Source: JADFXI01 sp963784135
GTDB lineage: Bacteria; Nitrospirota; Thermodesulfovibrionia; Thermodesulfovibrionales; Dissulfurispiraceae
DNA: 64,000 nt
Direction of reading: 5' to 3'
Assembly (NCBI GenBank): GCA_963784135.1
Contig: CAWAQG010000019.1
Coordinates: 1 to 64,000 of the forward strand
Part shown: positions 18,031 to 26,611 of the stretch, one piece after another
Layout of the letters: each line of letters starts with the position of its first letter
Numbering within the stretch: the first letter of the stretch is position 1
Made by a program: the position numbers and the translations under genes
The notes under the pieces: generated by a model
Told to the model about the DNA's origin: nothing
The model's input: the letters and a program-made list of their open reading frames with translations, nothing else
Database searches by the model: none

Positions 18031-19317
18031 ATGAGGTTGGATCAAATGCGTGCCTTTATAATTAACCTATCTCCCATAGTAGCATTTGCCATAACCCTCT
18101 TTGCAATGATAGCCAATGTGATTATTTATTTTATGAATGTAGTATGGTGGGAAAATATGGGAGTCAAGATTACTTTAAATGTCACGGAAACTGCCAATTT
18201 CAGCATCGGAATTATTTTATTTCTTACAACTATAATAATAGTCGCATACGCAATAATCATAGCATTCACAGTCGTTTGTTTTTACAACGCCTTCAAAATA
18301 GCTGAGGGCTTCAATTTGCCACTGCGGACATTTATCACAAAGATTTATGATACATGTAAAGTTACATTTATCCGAGACATTATTAATAATAAAATTAATA
18401 ACAATATTTGTCTGAAGAAGATATTAAATTTCATAGAAGATGCGAAGATTGTCCATATTATTGGTATGCTGTTGGCAGGAGTTTTCCCGTTCTTAGTCCT
18501 AATGATGGGGGTCTATTATAAATCGAAATTTGGAAAGTTTGAGGAATATTTTGTGGTTGGCGTGATGTTTTATGCTTTTTGCATTCTTCCTTTGTATTTA
18601 CTCTGGGAGCCTATTTCAAATTTCATTGATAAAATCAATTTAAAGGAAAATGGTGAGCTTTTAGAAGCGGAACCCGAAAAAAATAAGAATACAGCAGTCA
18701 GCCAACATAAATGGAAAACTGTATGTTCAATAATGTGCTCTATAATAGGAGCAGCATTTTTCACCACAGCGGGAGCATCATTCCCAGGTGTTGCCATGTG
18801 GCTAATTCATAGCCGACTCGGAGGATTTGAGTATATATTAATGGCTTTTTTTGTTGGGCATTTTATTTCTTTTCTCATCGCATACTTTCATTATGATTCT
18901 ATTACAAAAAAAATATTTGCCCCCATTGCAATATTGGTAGTAGTCGTAATGATTTTTGCGAGCTGGCTTCAAATAGTTACTGATAATGTTAATAATACGA
19001 AGGATTCAATTATTAAAGGGAGCCAAAGTTCATTACAAAAAGAATGGATATTAAGAGATTTAATGCCTTTTTTTAGAATAAATAGAGGAAATGTTTATGT
19101 TGAAAATTCAGAATTGATAAAAGGACTTCCAAATATCAATAAGAAATTTTTTAAGGAGAAGATGACAAATTTGGGAAAAGGAGTAACTTTTAAAGATGTG
19201 CAATTTCTAGAAGCCAAGGATTCAGCTTACATCTTCATACCGCTAATTGATAACAAAATATGCTTGGCTGAGGTAAAGGACGGAAAAACATTAAAAATTA
19301 TTTTACCAGTAAATTGA
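18031..19317 (+). CDS. Multi-pass membrane protein, unknown
   Basis: 428 residues and AT-rich, unlike the right half of the window. I count six or seven hydrophobic segments, at about residues 10-35, 58-90, 150-175, 185-205, 235-260, 270-290 and 300-320. A soluble C-terminal domain of about 100 residues follows (LQKEWILRDLMPFF, KGVTFKDVQFLEAKDS). The base composition and lone position suggest horizontally acquired cargo. Family and function are not recognised. Confidence 0.6.
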   Translation: MRLDQMRAFIINLSPIVAFAITLFAMIANVIIYFMNVVWWENMGVKITLNVTETANFSIGIILFLTTIIIVAYAIIIAFTVVCFYNAFKIAEGFNLPLRTFITKIYDTCKVTFIRDIINNKINNNICLKKILNFIEDAKIVHIIGMLLAGVFPFLVLMMGVYYKSKFGKFEEYFVVGVMFYAFCILPLYLLWEPISNFIDKINLKENGELLEAEPEKNKNTAVSQHKWKTVCSIMCSIIGAAFFTTAGASFPGVAMWLIHSRLGGFEYILMAFFVGHFISFLIAYFHYDSITKKIFAPIAILVVVVMIFASWLQIVTDNVNNTKDSIIKGSQSSLQKEWILRDLMPFFRINRGNVYVENSELIKGLPNINKKFFKEKMTNLGKGVTFKDVQFLEAKDSAYIFIPLIDNKICLAEVKDGKTLKIILPVN

Positions 19318-19343
19318 TTGGCGCGCCATATCCCATGGTACAT

Positions 19344-19602
19344 TCAGATACTATCCTCTATCACTTGGGCCAATTCCAGCCGCAGCCGGGCCAGTTCAAA
19401 TTCTCCCTCGCTTAGTGGCCAATGGTTCTTGCCTAACTCCGCAAGCTTTCCTTCCCGGTGCGCTTTCACCCAGTTGTGGTTTGTCTTGGCAGAAATATTT
19501 AGCCTGCGGCCTACTTCCTTTGCCGATAGCCGGCCTTCTGTCACCAGCTGCACTGCTTCAACTCGAAATTCCCTCCTGTCCCCCTCTCGGTAATCGTTCC
19601 AT
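19344..19602 (-). pseudogene. IS3-family orfA remnant
   Basis: Reads leftward from an ATG at 19602. MERLPRG, then a frameshift in a run of five G, then RREFRVEAVQLVTEGRLSAKEVGRRLNIS, which is the helix-turn-helix of IS3-type OrfA. The end (ELARLRLELAQVIEDSI) is truncated before the usual leucine-zipper tail, and no orfB follows. It is a dead fragment. Confidence 0.75.
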
Positions 19603-19671
19603 TGAAAACACCTCCGTCTTGTATTTTAACCCACTTTTTTCATCTTACCTCACAACACACAACACTGAAAT

Positions 19672-19711
19672 AAAAAAGCCTTGGGATCGCATTATTGCAG
19701 TCCCAAGGCTT
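19672..19711 (-). terminator. Rho-independent terminator
   Basis: An 11-bp perfect stem (AAGCCTTGGGA / TCCCAAGGCTT) with a 14-base loop. The minus strand continues with TTTTTTATTT, so it best fits the end of the leftward 209-aa gene. The plus side has a weaker T run. Confidence 0.85.
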
Positions 19712-19719
19712 TTGATGTT

Positions 19720-20349
19720 TTACATGCCGGAGTTGACAGGGTAAACTTTTCGTTTAGTATTGACCCGAAGGTCTTTGGACGCAATTCGCCCCTGGTTCTG
19801 TTTGGCTTCGGCAATTATGTATTTCTGTAGCATAATTTTCTGGGCGATTATGCCAGAAGAACATGGAAGACCGTTGAGCATGTCAAAGGTACGAGCAACG
19901 TAATCTTTGGGAAATGGTTTCCCGGCGATAATTTCCGCCAAGTTTCCCTTTATGTTCCGGTAACACCTTTTTTCAAGCCGCATGTCGACTTTCCCATTTA
20001 CACGGCGGATTTTCAGCACGATTGTGCCATATTGAAAATAATACGGCTCACACCGAACATCCTGCCAATGATCGGGATCGGGAACATCTTTCTCGCTGCC
20101 GTCGGTCTTTAGTAAGAGGCATTGATGCTCATACCTCACCAGCATATAGTTGGCGAGGCCTTTATGCTTGTTCCGATATCGTCTATCCTTGTCCTGATTT
20201 GCCACATATTTAGCAATCAGCTTTTGATCAATAACCGGCCATTTGCCGATCTTGTCTTTGGGATATTTGATACTGCAAAAATAGAAATAACCATGAGAAA
20301 ATAACCGCTCAACCTGCTGAACATACGCTTCCCATTGTTCTATGACCAT
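19720..20349 (-). CDS. 209-aa unknown protein
   Basis: The start is well supported: GGGAGG lies 7 bp before an ATG at 20349. The protein is basic, with no signal or membrane segment (EQWEAYVQQVERLFSHGYFYF; YRNKHKGLANYMLVRYEH; LRVNTKRKVYPVN). A strong terminator follows directly. It lies between the hairpin-rich non-coding region and an IS3 fragment, opposite a ParM/ParR pair, so a plasmid or ICE origin is plausible. Function unknown. Confidence 0.6.
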   Translation of the reverse strand: MVIEQWEAYVQQVERLFSHGYFYFCSIKYPKDKIGKWPVIDQKLIAKYVANQDKDRRYRNKHKGLANYMLVRYEHQCLLLKTDGSEKDVPDPDHWQDVRCEPYYFQYGTIVLKIRRVNGKVDMRLEKRCYRNIKGNLAEIIAGKPFPKDYVARTFDMLNGLPCSSGIIAQKIMLQKYIIAEAKQNQGRIASKDLRVNTKRKVYPVNSGM

Positions 20350-20439
20350 TTTGATACCTCCCGGTATTTTTTTGTGGCCAAGCCCTCCCGGACTATTCCC
20401 TGAAAAAGGGAAGGCGACTTGCCGGATCGCCTGCTAAAA

Positions 20440-21190
20440 AGAAGAAAAAGGTAAGCTCTTTCGTCGCGCCGTTTATGCGAGGACCAACCTCGCGGCGCAC
20501 CCGGAAACACTGCCTTGCATTTCCGGGCTCGATACTGCAGAAACTACTCAAGCTTGCTCTGACACCTCGCACATCTTATATTAAGATGCCGTTCGGTGCT
20601 TGCCGATGTTATCTCATGCCTACAGGTCAGCAGTCCGGTCGCATCCGGCAAAAGGATAATACGGGCGGAACACAGAAGTTCCCGGTTACTCATCACTTTC
20701 TAATAGTGACTTTCGCTCTCCTTTTGCCTTCACGTGCGGTTCGGCCTCGCCGCTCTGCTGACCCTAACCTGGTTGCGGCCTCCGTCAGAAGGTCGCTTTA
20801 GCTGGTTAAGCTTTCACCATAAGATATTACTACCTCATGGCTCCCCAGCCAGGCTATGTTATGCCATTACTGGCATCCCCCAGTGCCGATTTGCACGGCT
20901 TCGGACATGATGTACACGTCGCCCGATGCTCTTGGGTTTCCCCATTAGGAAGTAGCGGAAATTGATCCGCAGTCCCCGTTCCCACGGCGCAAGCGTATCT
21001 CTGCGCACGCCGCGAGCCCACCTGAGGACTGCATGACGGGTGGTGCCCGACATTGGCGGCCTCAGTGCCTCAGCAATCCGGTGGGCAACCGGTTGCCTAC
21101 AGCTAATCTTCTTCGTAGCTTCTGAATCGAACAAATTGGTTTGGTATGGGTTGGAACACTGTTAACGCGCACCGGGTTCACAACTTTTAC
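20440..21190 (-). ncRNA. Candidate large structured non-coding RNA
   Basis: About 750 bp with no credible ORF but many perfect or near-perfect stems. These include GCGCCG / CGGCGC enclosing CGAGG / CCTCG (20466-20498), CCGGAAA / TTTCCGG (20501-20526), ATGCCA / TGGCAT (20861-20876), GCAGTCC / GGACTGC (20969-21032) enclosing CGGCG / CGCCG, and GGCAACCGGTTGCC (21084-21097). On the minus strand the last big hairpin is followed by TTTTTCTTCTTTTT, which favours leftward transcription. It could be a giant ornate RNA of the GOLLD/ROOL kind or part of a decayed ribozyme. I see no group II domain V. Confidence 0.4.
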
Positions 21191-21665
21191 CGGCGCGGAC
21201 TAGGATTACACAGAGTAAAATTGAGGCGAAAAAGCTATCCTCTTAACTCACTGCTTTCCCGTGCTTATTTTCGGATGCGCGAAGATCATTAGGAATACAG
21301 TCTGATCGATAAAAAAAGATTAATTTTTGGTCTGGGTTACGTGTTTGCCATTCCCGTTGACACGGGATCTAATGGGGAACTGTTGATGCGAAGTGTGTGT
21401 GTAAAAAGACTCTGCTTGCAGTTAAGGCCCTATTCCCCCAGCTTGATGCCCGGGGGAAAGGCGTGTAATCCCCTGCATGTGCAGATACTGGCCCTGGTCA
21501 AGCGGCCTATGCATTCATACTATATATTAGATTTATCCCGCATGCGGTGTCCGGTATCCCATAGACTTATGGATTCTCCCTCTTGTAGAGCTGGGGCCAA
21601 GTGAGGCCACTCTTTCTAATATCTTGTATGAGCAGTCATTAAAACTAAGAGGAGGAATTAGCAGA
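21191..21665. other. Leader region upstream of the ParM-like gene
   Basis: No credible ORF. It holds short hairpins such as CCCGT / ACGGG near 21355 and TTCCCCC / GGGGGAA at 21433-21458. A centromere-like parC would be expected near parM, but I see no clear iterated repeats by eye. Confidence 0.35.
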
Positions 21666-22598
21666 ATGGAAATGGGAATCGACATCGGGTATGGTATAAC
21701 AAAATCGGTAAGATCTGATGGCCAGGTGAGTTACTTCAGGTCTATCGTTGGGGTAGGAAGGCCCGAAACATTTGGGATTTCAAAGTTCAATTTCACTGTC
21801 GTTGAGGTCGAGGGGAATCACTATACAGTGGGGGAGGCTGCAGAACAGCATCGTCTGCCGATCATTACTGTGCGGGCCAGAAATATTATAGAGTCGATAG
21901 CGTATCGTGCTCTTCTGATGGCCTCAGTTGGAGATGTCAAAGGGAGTCATTCAGTTGTTACGGGCCTTCCCCTGGGTTATTTCAATGCGGATAAGTCACG
22001 AGTAATGAAGAAATTCAAAGAAATATTACCCGGCAGCGAAATCAAGATAGTTCCGCAGCCGCTTGGCTCTTTTTACGATCTTCTCTTTGACGATGATGGT
22101 GAAATTCAGCATACCGAGTTTATGGATACGAGGGTTGCAGTGATAGACATTGGTACCTATACAACAGATCTTCTGGTAACAGAAAAGGGAACCCCTGTTG
22201 CCGGAGTATCAGGCAGCGTGGAGATTGGCATCGATACTCTGTTTACGGAAATTAGGAAGAGTCTGCTGCCTGTTAGGCGAAACATCGGCAGCGTAGAGAT
22301 CGACACAGCCCTCAGAACAAATATCATAAAAAGGCGAGGTGAGCAGATCGATATCTCGGATATCCTGGCAGAAAACAAGGCGGCAATTGCGGCAAACGTC
22401 TGGTCATGGGCAAACGCAAGACTTGGGACTGAAGAAGATATGGAGGTCCTTGTTCTAACCGGGGGTGGCGGAGAGATTCTTCGTAATTATTTCATGCAGG
22501 GCAATATCATCGCCCCGAAGTCGCCATTTTTATCCAATGCAATCGGCTTCTGCAAAATCGCCCGGAGGCTCTATGGGAAAGTCGGCGTATCAGGCTAG
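21666..22598 (+). CDS. ParM/StbA-like actin-family segregation ATPase
   Basis: 310 residues. Actin-fold phosphate loops are visible (GIDIGYGITKSV at the N-terminus; VAVIDIGTYTTDLLV near residue 165; VLTGGGGEILR near 275). The ATG at 21666 follows AGGAGG. By family it forms dynamic filaments that push apart low-copy DNA circles. It overlaps the next gene by 26 bp. A plasmid-type partition gene on this contig points to an integrated plasmid or ICE. Confidence 0.8.
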   Translation: MEMGIDIGYGITKSVRSDGQVSYFRSIVGVGRPETFGISKFNFTVVEVEGNHYTVGEAAEQHRLPIITVRARNIIESIAYRALLMASVGDVKGSHSVVTGLPLGYFNADKSRVMKKFKEILPGSEIKIVPQPLGSFYDLLFDDDGEIQHTEFMDTRVAVIDIGTYTTDLLVTEKGTPVAGVSGSVEIGIDTLFTEIRKSLLPVRRNIGSVEIDTALRTNIIKRRGEQIDISDILAENKAAIAANVWSWANARLGTEEDMEVLVLTGGGGEILRNYFMQGNIIAPKSPFLSNAIGFCKIARRLYGKVGVSG

Positions 22599-22878
22599 GC
22601 TCAGGTTTTATGATAATGATGAAAATGATAACGTCATTCTCGAATGGCTGAAGACCATACCGCGCGGGGCTCAGAACGCTCTTATCAAAAAGAAACTGGT
22701 GCAAGCCATTCTAATGGAGCGTTCTGGTGGCAGCCCGGCAGTAAAGGTTGGCGAGAAAAAAGAGTTTGCAAAGATAAGAGTGATGGCAGAGACTGTAGAA
22801 GTACCGGCAGCAGAAAAAAATAAAGAGGATGTTTACAGACATATGGACCGGATGCTTGAAGGTCTCGACAATCTCTGA
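22573..22878 (+). CDS. ParR/StbB-like partner protein
   Basis: 101 residues, small and charged (RLRFYDNDENDNVILEWLK, then ALIKKKLVQAILMERSGG). GGAGG lies just before the ATG. The overlap with the ParM-like gene and the size fit a ParR-type adaptor that binds parC. The assignment rests mainly on position. Confidence 0.6.
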   Translation: MGKSAYQARLRFYDNDENDNVILEWLKTIPRGAQNALIKKKLVQAILMERSGGSPAVKVGEKKEFAKIRVMAETVEVPAAEKNKEDVYRHMDRMLEGLDNL

Positions 22879-22968
22879 AATGTTACTCTCTTTCATGCCG
22901 TCATTGGAGAACTCATTCCGGAATCATTCCTGCCAGATCAGAAAACCCTTTCAAATCAGCGGCCTCGC
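22879..22968. other. Short gap with tRNA-like remnant
   Basis: Contains TCAGCG / CGCTGA, which resembles a tRNA variable arm, just before the att core. The 5' acceptor strand expected for a full tRNA-Ser is not present, so this is only the 3' part of a tRNA. Confidence 0.4.
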
Positions 22969-22992
22969 TGAGTTCGAATCTCACCCCCTCCG
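22969..22992. repeat. attL core (tRNA 3' end)
   Basis: 24 bp starting TGAGTTCGAATCTCACC, a T-arm plus acceptor strand, followed here by CCA. An identical copy is at 39675-39698. Confidence 0.8.
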
Positions 22993-23028
22993 CCACTTAA
23001 CTTATTGAAATAAATGGAAACAGACCCC

Positions 23029-24186
23029 CTAAAACTCGTTCAGAACTCGTTCAGTAACCGGCAGTTCCGCGACCTTACCGCGCCGGTTGACAATCGTCCT
23101 TAATTTGGTAGTGTTGGCCTTGAAATAATGCAGGGTACTTCTGATGTCGGCGTGCCTCATTAACGCCATTGCCTCTAACTGAGACGCCCCGCTTTCGACT
23201 AGTTGGGAGCAGAATGAATGCCGGGTTGCGTTCTTCAATTTGATGTCCTTGAAAATAGACGACCAGCAGGCTTGTATCGTTCTTGGACGGAAGCCTCTTC
23301 CAGTGCGGGGATTAAGGAATAAAAAAGCATCGCCTATTCTGCCGCCTAAATATTTTTTGGCTATCTGAACCGCCCTGTCAGAGAGGGGTATGACATCTTT
23401 ATGATTGCCTTTCGTGCTTGCCTTCAATGCGTGACCGCTCCATGTCCGCCGGATAATTGCTTCCTGTTTTTGGAGCGTGATGTCAGACACATACAGGGCA
23501 CACGCTTCGGATGGTCTCAATCCCGTCTCTTGCATAAATTCTATGACATCTCGTTCCGGCAACGGCAGGAGCTTCAACCGTTCCGCCTGTTCGTCAATAT
23601 CCAGGGCCACGACAGGCGAAGAGATATCGCCCTCAATGCCGGGCATCTCCGGGACAGCAGATATTATCCTTTCCTCTTTCAGCCAGTTCAGGAACACCCG
23701 CAGGATTGCCAATATATTCCGTTTGACCTTTAAGGACAACTTCTTTTTCCTGATGACATCCTTGAACTCTTTCAGCGCCTCGATGTCGATGTCTTTCACA
23801 TCTTTATCTTTGAAAAACGGCGTAAAATGACATTTTGCATAGCTTTTATATAGCCTGTATGTTTCGGGTGCAATCTCGCCGGCCTTCAAATAGTTTTCCC
23901 TGCTTTCCAGCCATGCCCCGACCTGCACATTAAATTTTCTTTCGGCAATTTTCCCCTCGCTCCACTCCACAGGATTAAATTTCTTGCCGTCAATCTGTGT
24001 CCTGATTTGGGTTAGTTGCCGGGCTGCCCTTTCAAAGTCCAGTGCGTGACCATCGGCCTGATACGTCCAAAACCGCCAATGCTTGCCGGCCCAATATAAC
24101 GAGATGAAGCATTTGTACTCTCCGCAGACGCAAACATCCTCTTTACGCTGTCGTTGACATTTCGCACATCTTATGTGCCCTGCCAT
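23029..24186 (-). CDS. Tyrosine recombinase (integrase)
   Basis: 385 residues from the ATG at 24186, which follows GGGAGG; an upstream start would add 25 residues. The N-terminus has a cysteine-rich, zinc-ribbon-like stretch (CAKCQRQRKEDVCVCGEYKC). The catalytic residues are visible: R in TGLRPSEA, HxxR-like ATRHSFCSQL, H in LMRHADIRS and Y in TLHYF. It integrates and excises the island at the tRNA-like att core; its 3' end lies 37 bp from that core. Confidence 0.88.
   Translation of the reverse strand: MAGHIRCAKCQRQRKEDVCVCGEYKCFISLYWAGKHWRFWTYQADGHALDFERAARQLTQIRTQIDGKKFNPVEWSEGKIAERKFNVQVGAWLESRENYLKAGEIAPETYRLYKSYAKCHFTPFFKDKDVKDIDIEALKEFKDVIRKKKLSLKVKRNILAILRVFLNWLKEERIISAVPEMPGIEGDISSPVVALDIDEQAERLKLLPLPERDVIEFMQETGLRPSEACALYVSDITLQKQEAIIRRTWSGHALKASTKGNHKDVIPLSDRAVQIAKKYLGGRIGDAFLFLNPRTGRGFRPRTIQACWSSIFKDIKLKNATRHSFCSQLVESGASQLEAMALMRHADIRSTLHYFKANTTKLRTIVNRRGKVAELPVTERVLNEF
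23034..23056. repeat. Integrase arm-type repeat, left
   Basis: Two tandem ACTCGTTCAG units. The sequence is identical over 23 bp to 39617-39639. It also encodes the last codons of the integrase. Confidence 0.65.
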
Positions 24187-24377
24187 GGATAGACCTCCCT
24201 TATGCTGTAGTATAGATAAGGACATCTTATTTATGGCAGTGGAATGTGTCAAGTTCGTCATTAATATATATTAAGTTATACTGCTTCTTGCATTTCCCCG
24301 CGATTTATTGTTGATTGTGTGGGGGGGGTGACGCGTCGCCCCCCCGGCTTGAGGCCATTTCACTTTGGCTCATTTTG
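24187..24377. other. Gap upstream of the integrase
   Basis: Includes GGGGGGG and CCCCCCC runs near 24320-24345 that can pair, and AT-rich sequence near 24200-24290 likely to hold the integrase promoter. No ORF seen. Confidence 0.35.
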
Positions 24378-24567
24378 GGTGGTCACGACCACCACTTTAT
24401 AACTGGTCCAATTAATTCTATGACTATTCAAGACACTTCCGGATTTATACAGGTGGTGGCCACCACCCTATCTTGGGAGATTCTTTTTTCGCTCATTGTG
24501 GGGTGATCAAGATCACTCTATTTTGGGCGATTCTGACTTTCGCCGATTTTGGGGTGATCTTGATCAC
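24378..24567. repeat. Array of four related palindromes
   Basis: Palindromes at 24378-24393 (GTGGTC-AC-GACCAC), 24452-24467 (GGTGGTGGCCACCACC), 24503-24516 (GTGATC-AA-GATCAC) and 24554-24567 (GTGATC-TT-GATCAC). They fit GTGRTS-NN-SAYCAC. The centres are 74, 50 and 51 bp apart. Related TTTTGGG flanks precede three of them. They look like operator or origin-type sites for a dimeric protein. Confidence 0.6.
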
Positions 24568-24620
24568 TCTTATTAATCTGGCGTGGGTCCCTCCTATCGT
24601 AATTTCATCACAAAGATATT

Positions 24621-24638
24621 TTTCAGCGTTTGCTGAAA
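24621..24638. promoter_or_regulatory. Operator copy 1 upstream of AbiEi
   Basis: TTTCAGC-GTTT-GCTGAAA, an inverted repeat of the same pattern (TTTCARC-N4-GYTGAAA) as the copy at the transcription start. It lies about 26 bp upstream of the -35 box. Confidence 0.6.
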
Positions 24639-24663
24639 GTATTACGTATAATGAAAATAATTC

Positions 24664-24692
24664 TTGACAAGAGGGTTATTTCACTGTAATAA
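24664..24692 (+). promoter_or_regulatory. sigma70-type promoter of abiE
   Basis: A perfect TTGACA and a TAATAA with a 17-bp spacer. The predicted start falls inside the downstream operator. Confidence 0.7.
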
Positions 24693-24695
24693 TAA

Positions 24696-24715
24696 TTTTC
24701 AACAAGTGTTGAAAA
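24696..24715. promoter_or_regulatory. Operator copy 2 overlapping the abiE transcription start
   Basis: TTTTCAACA-AG-TGTTGAAAA, a perfect inverted repeat centred 76 bp from copy 1. AbiEi antitoxins have an N-terminal winged helix and autoregulate through inverted repeats, so this is the likely site. Confidence 0.65.
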
Positions 24716-25782
24716 TGGTAATTACAATGAAAATAGGATCAGAGGAAACTGAAGCTAAGGCTGAAAAAGCCCTTAGGGATGTTCTCGAAAAAATACCATT
24801 CGTTAAGATCAAGTCTATCGAGCTGGAAAAAGACGGGGTAGATCTTCTGCTTAACCTTGCCCTCGGTGACAAAAAACAAGCTCTCCTCGTTGAGGTCAAA
24901 AACAATGGCCAGCCCCGCATGGCACGTGATGCAATCAATCAATTGATCCGGTACCGGAACACCTATCCGGATGCGTATCTTATCTTCATGGCCCCCTACA
25001 TATCTCCACAGGCGGCAGACATCTGCTTGAAAGACGGTGTAGGCTATCTGGACTTTGCCGGCAACTGCTATCTGTCGTTCGGACAGGTGTACATTGAGCA
25101 GACAGGAACGCCGAACCCCTTCAGGACAAGGAGAGACCTTGTCTCGCTCTTTGCGCCGAAGTCTTCGCGTGTTCTGAGGGTGCTTCTCAATAATCCCGGC
25201 AGGGTCTGGAAAACGCAGGATCTTGCTGATGAAGCGAGGGTGAGCCTGGGCCAGGTTGCCAACGTGAAGAAACTCCTTCTTGATCGTGAGTGGATCACGA
25301 AGCAGGACGGTTTTTCGTTGACGGCGCCGTGGATGCTTCTTGACGAATGGGCTAATGTATACACATACCGGAAGAACGAAGTACGCAATTACTATTCACT
25401 GAAGAGCATTCCGGAAATGGAAGACGACTTGGCGAAGGTCTGCCGGGAGAAAGATATTAAATATGCCCTGACAGGCTTTTCAGGAGCTGCACGTTTTGCT
25501 CCTGCTGTGCGTTTCACACGCATTATGGCTTATGTATACAACACAAAAGAGGATATGGCATCATTACTGAATCTGAAAGAGGTGGAGAGTGGAGCCAACG
25601 TCACGCTCCTCGGTCCTTATGACGAAGGTGTCTTTTACGGCACGCAGGTGAATGAAAATATCAGGATCGTCTCCCCTGTGCAACTATACCTTGACCTGAA
25701 AGGGTATAAGGGCCGAGGTGAGGAGGCCGCAGAAGTTTTGCTGAGAGATGTGATAAAACCGAAATGGTCAAAAGAGAAATGA
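24715..25782 (+). CDS. abiEi: AbiEi-type antitoxin (type IV toxin-antitoxin)
   Basis: About 355 residues. The first 130 residues look like a restriction-endonuclease-type fold (GVDLLLNLALGDKKQALLVEVKN), followed by a winged helix (SSRVLRVLLNNPGRVWKTQDLADEARVS) and a C-terminal antitoxin domain. The start may be the ATG at 24715 or at 24727; neither has a strong ribosome site, and the leader is short. The toxin gene follows after 1 bp. By family AbiEi counteracts AbiEii and represses the operon. Confidence 0.8.
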   Translation: MVITMKIGSEETEAKAEKALRDVLEKIPFVKIKSIELEKDGVDLLLNLALGDKKQALLVEVKNNGQPRMARDAINQLIRYRNTYPDAYLIFMAPYISPQAADICLKDGVGYLDFAGNCYLSFGQVYIEQTGTPNPFRTRRDLVSLFAPKSSRVLRVLLNNPGRVWKTQDLADEARVSLGQVANVKKLLLDREWITKQDGFSLTAPWMLLDEWANVYTYRKNEVRNYYSLKSIPEMEDDLAKVCREKDIKYALTGFSGAARFAPAVRFTRIMAYVYNTKEDMASLLNLKEVESGANVTLLGPYDEGVFYGTQVNENIRIVSPVQLYLDLKGYKGRGEEAAEVLLRDVIKPKWSKEK

Positions 25783-25783
25783 T

Positions 25784-26611
25784 ATGGTAACACGTCGGGA
25801 CTATACAGCTGAAGGAGTGGAGGCTGCACGCTCTGTGCTTATTGAGTTGGTGCATCTTCTTGGTGAGTACAAAGACGACATCGTACTGATCGGCGGCTGG
25901 ATTCCTGAGGTCCTGTTACCCCATCTTAGCGGCCCTCATGTCGGAAGTATGGACGTTGACCTTGCCCTGAATCACCTTAAGATTCACGAAGCTGGATACA
26001 AGATGATTCAGGACCTTCTTAAGAGCAGGGGATATCAGCAGGGAGACCAGCCTTTCATCTTTTTTAGGAATCTCAAAATCGGCGACCATGAGGTCAAGGT
26101 TCAGGTCGATCTCTTGGCCGGCGAGTACGAAGGAACTTCAAAAAGCCACCGCCACCAGAGAGTGCAAGACATACAGGTCCGGAAGGCAAGGGGCTGCGAT
26201 CTTGCCTTTGAGATGTCACAAGAGATAAGAATTGAAGGAACGCTGCCCAATGGTGCCCAGGATGCAGTTACAGTGCGTGTTGCTTCTATCGTGCCGTTCT
26301 TTGTGATGAAGGGCATGGCCATGGAGACTCGCATGAAGGAAAAGGACGCTTGGGACATATACTATTGCCTGCTGAACTATCCGGGCGGGATCGAAGCGCT
26401 TGCTGAGGAATTCAGACCGCATCTGCATCATGGCTTGGTCAAAGAGGGATTGCAGAAGATTGCAGGAAAGTTCTCGTCTGAAAAGGCGTTTGGCCCGAAG
26501 TCGGTTGCAGACTTTGAGGAGATAGACGATCCTGACGAACAGGAACGGATACAGAGGGACGCTTATGAGCGGATGAATGCATTGCTGAATAAACTGATGA
26601 TATTAAAGTGA
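25784..26611 (+). CDS. abiEii: AbiEii/AbiGii-type nucleotidyltransferase toxin
   Basis: 275 residues. The nucleotidyltransferase signature is GGW (LIGGWIPEVL) followed by SMDVDLAL and VQVDLLAGEY, and KEKDAWDIYYCL is the conserved C-terminal motif. By family it transfers nucleotides, possibly to tRNA, and stops growth on phage infection. It pairs with the antitoxin gene directly upstream. Confidence 0.85.
   Translation: MVTRRDYTAEGVEAARSVLIELVHLLGEYKDDIVLIGGWIPEVLLPHLSGPHVGSMDVDLALNHLKIHEAGYKMIQDLLKSRGYQQGDQPFIFFRNLKIGDHEVKVQVDLLAGEYEGTSKSHRHQRVQDIQVRKARGCDLAFEMSQEIRIEGTLPNGAQDAVTVRVASIVPFFVMKGMAMETRMKEKDAWDIYYCLLNYPGGIEALAEEFRPHLHHGLVKEGLQKIAGKFSSEKAFGPKSVADFEEIDDPDEQERIQRDAYERMNALLNKLMILK

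Noticed and set aside
20859..21134. Leftward 91-codon ORF rich in Arg
   Set aside because: It lies in hairpin-dense sequence, has no ribosome site and looks like a chance reading of structured RNA.
20440..21190. Group II intron
   Set aside because: A GTGCG-like 5' end exists on the minus strand, but I find neither a domain V nor a reverse transcriptase.
22905..22995. Complete tRNA-Ser
   Set aside because: Only the T arm, 3' acceptor and CCA are present. The 5' acceptor strand does not pair.
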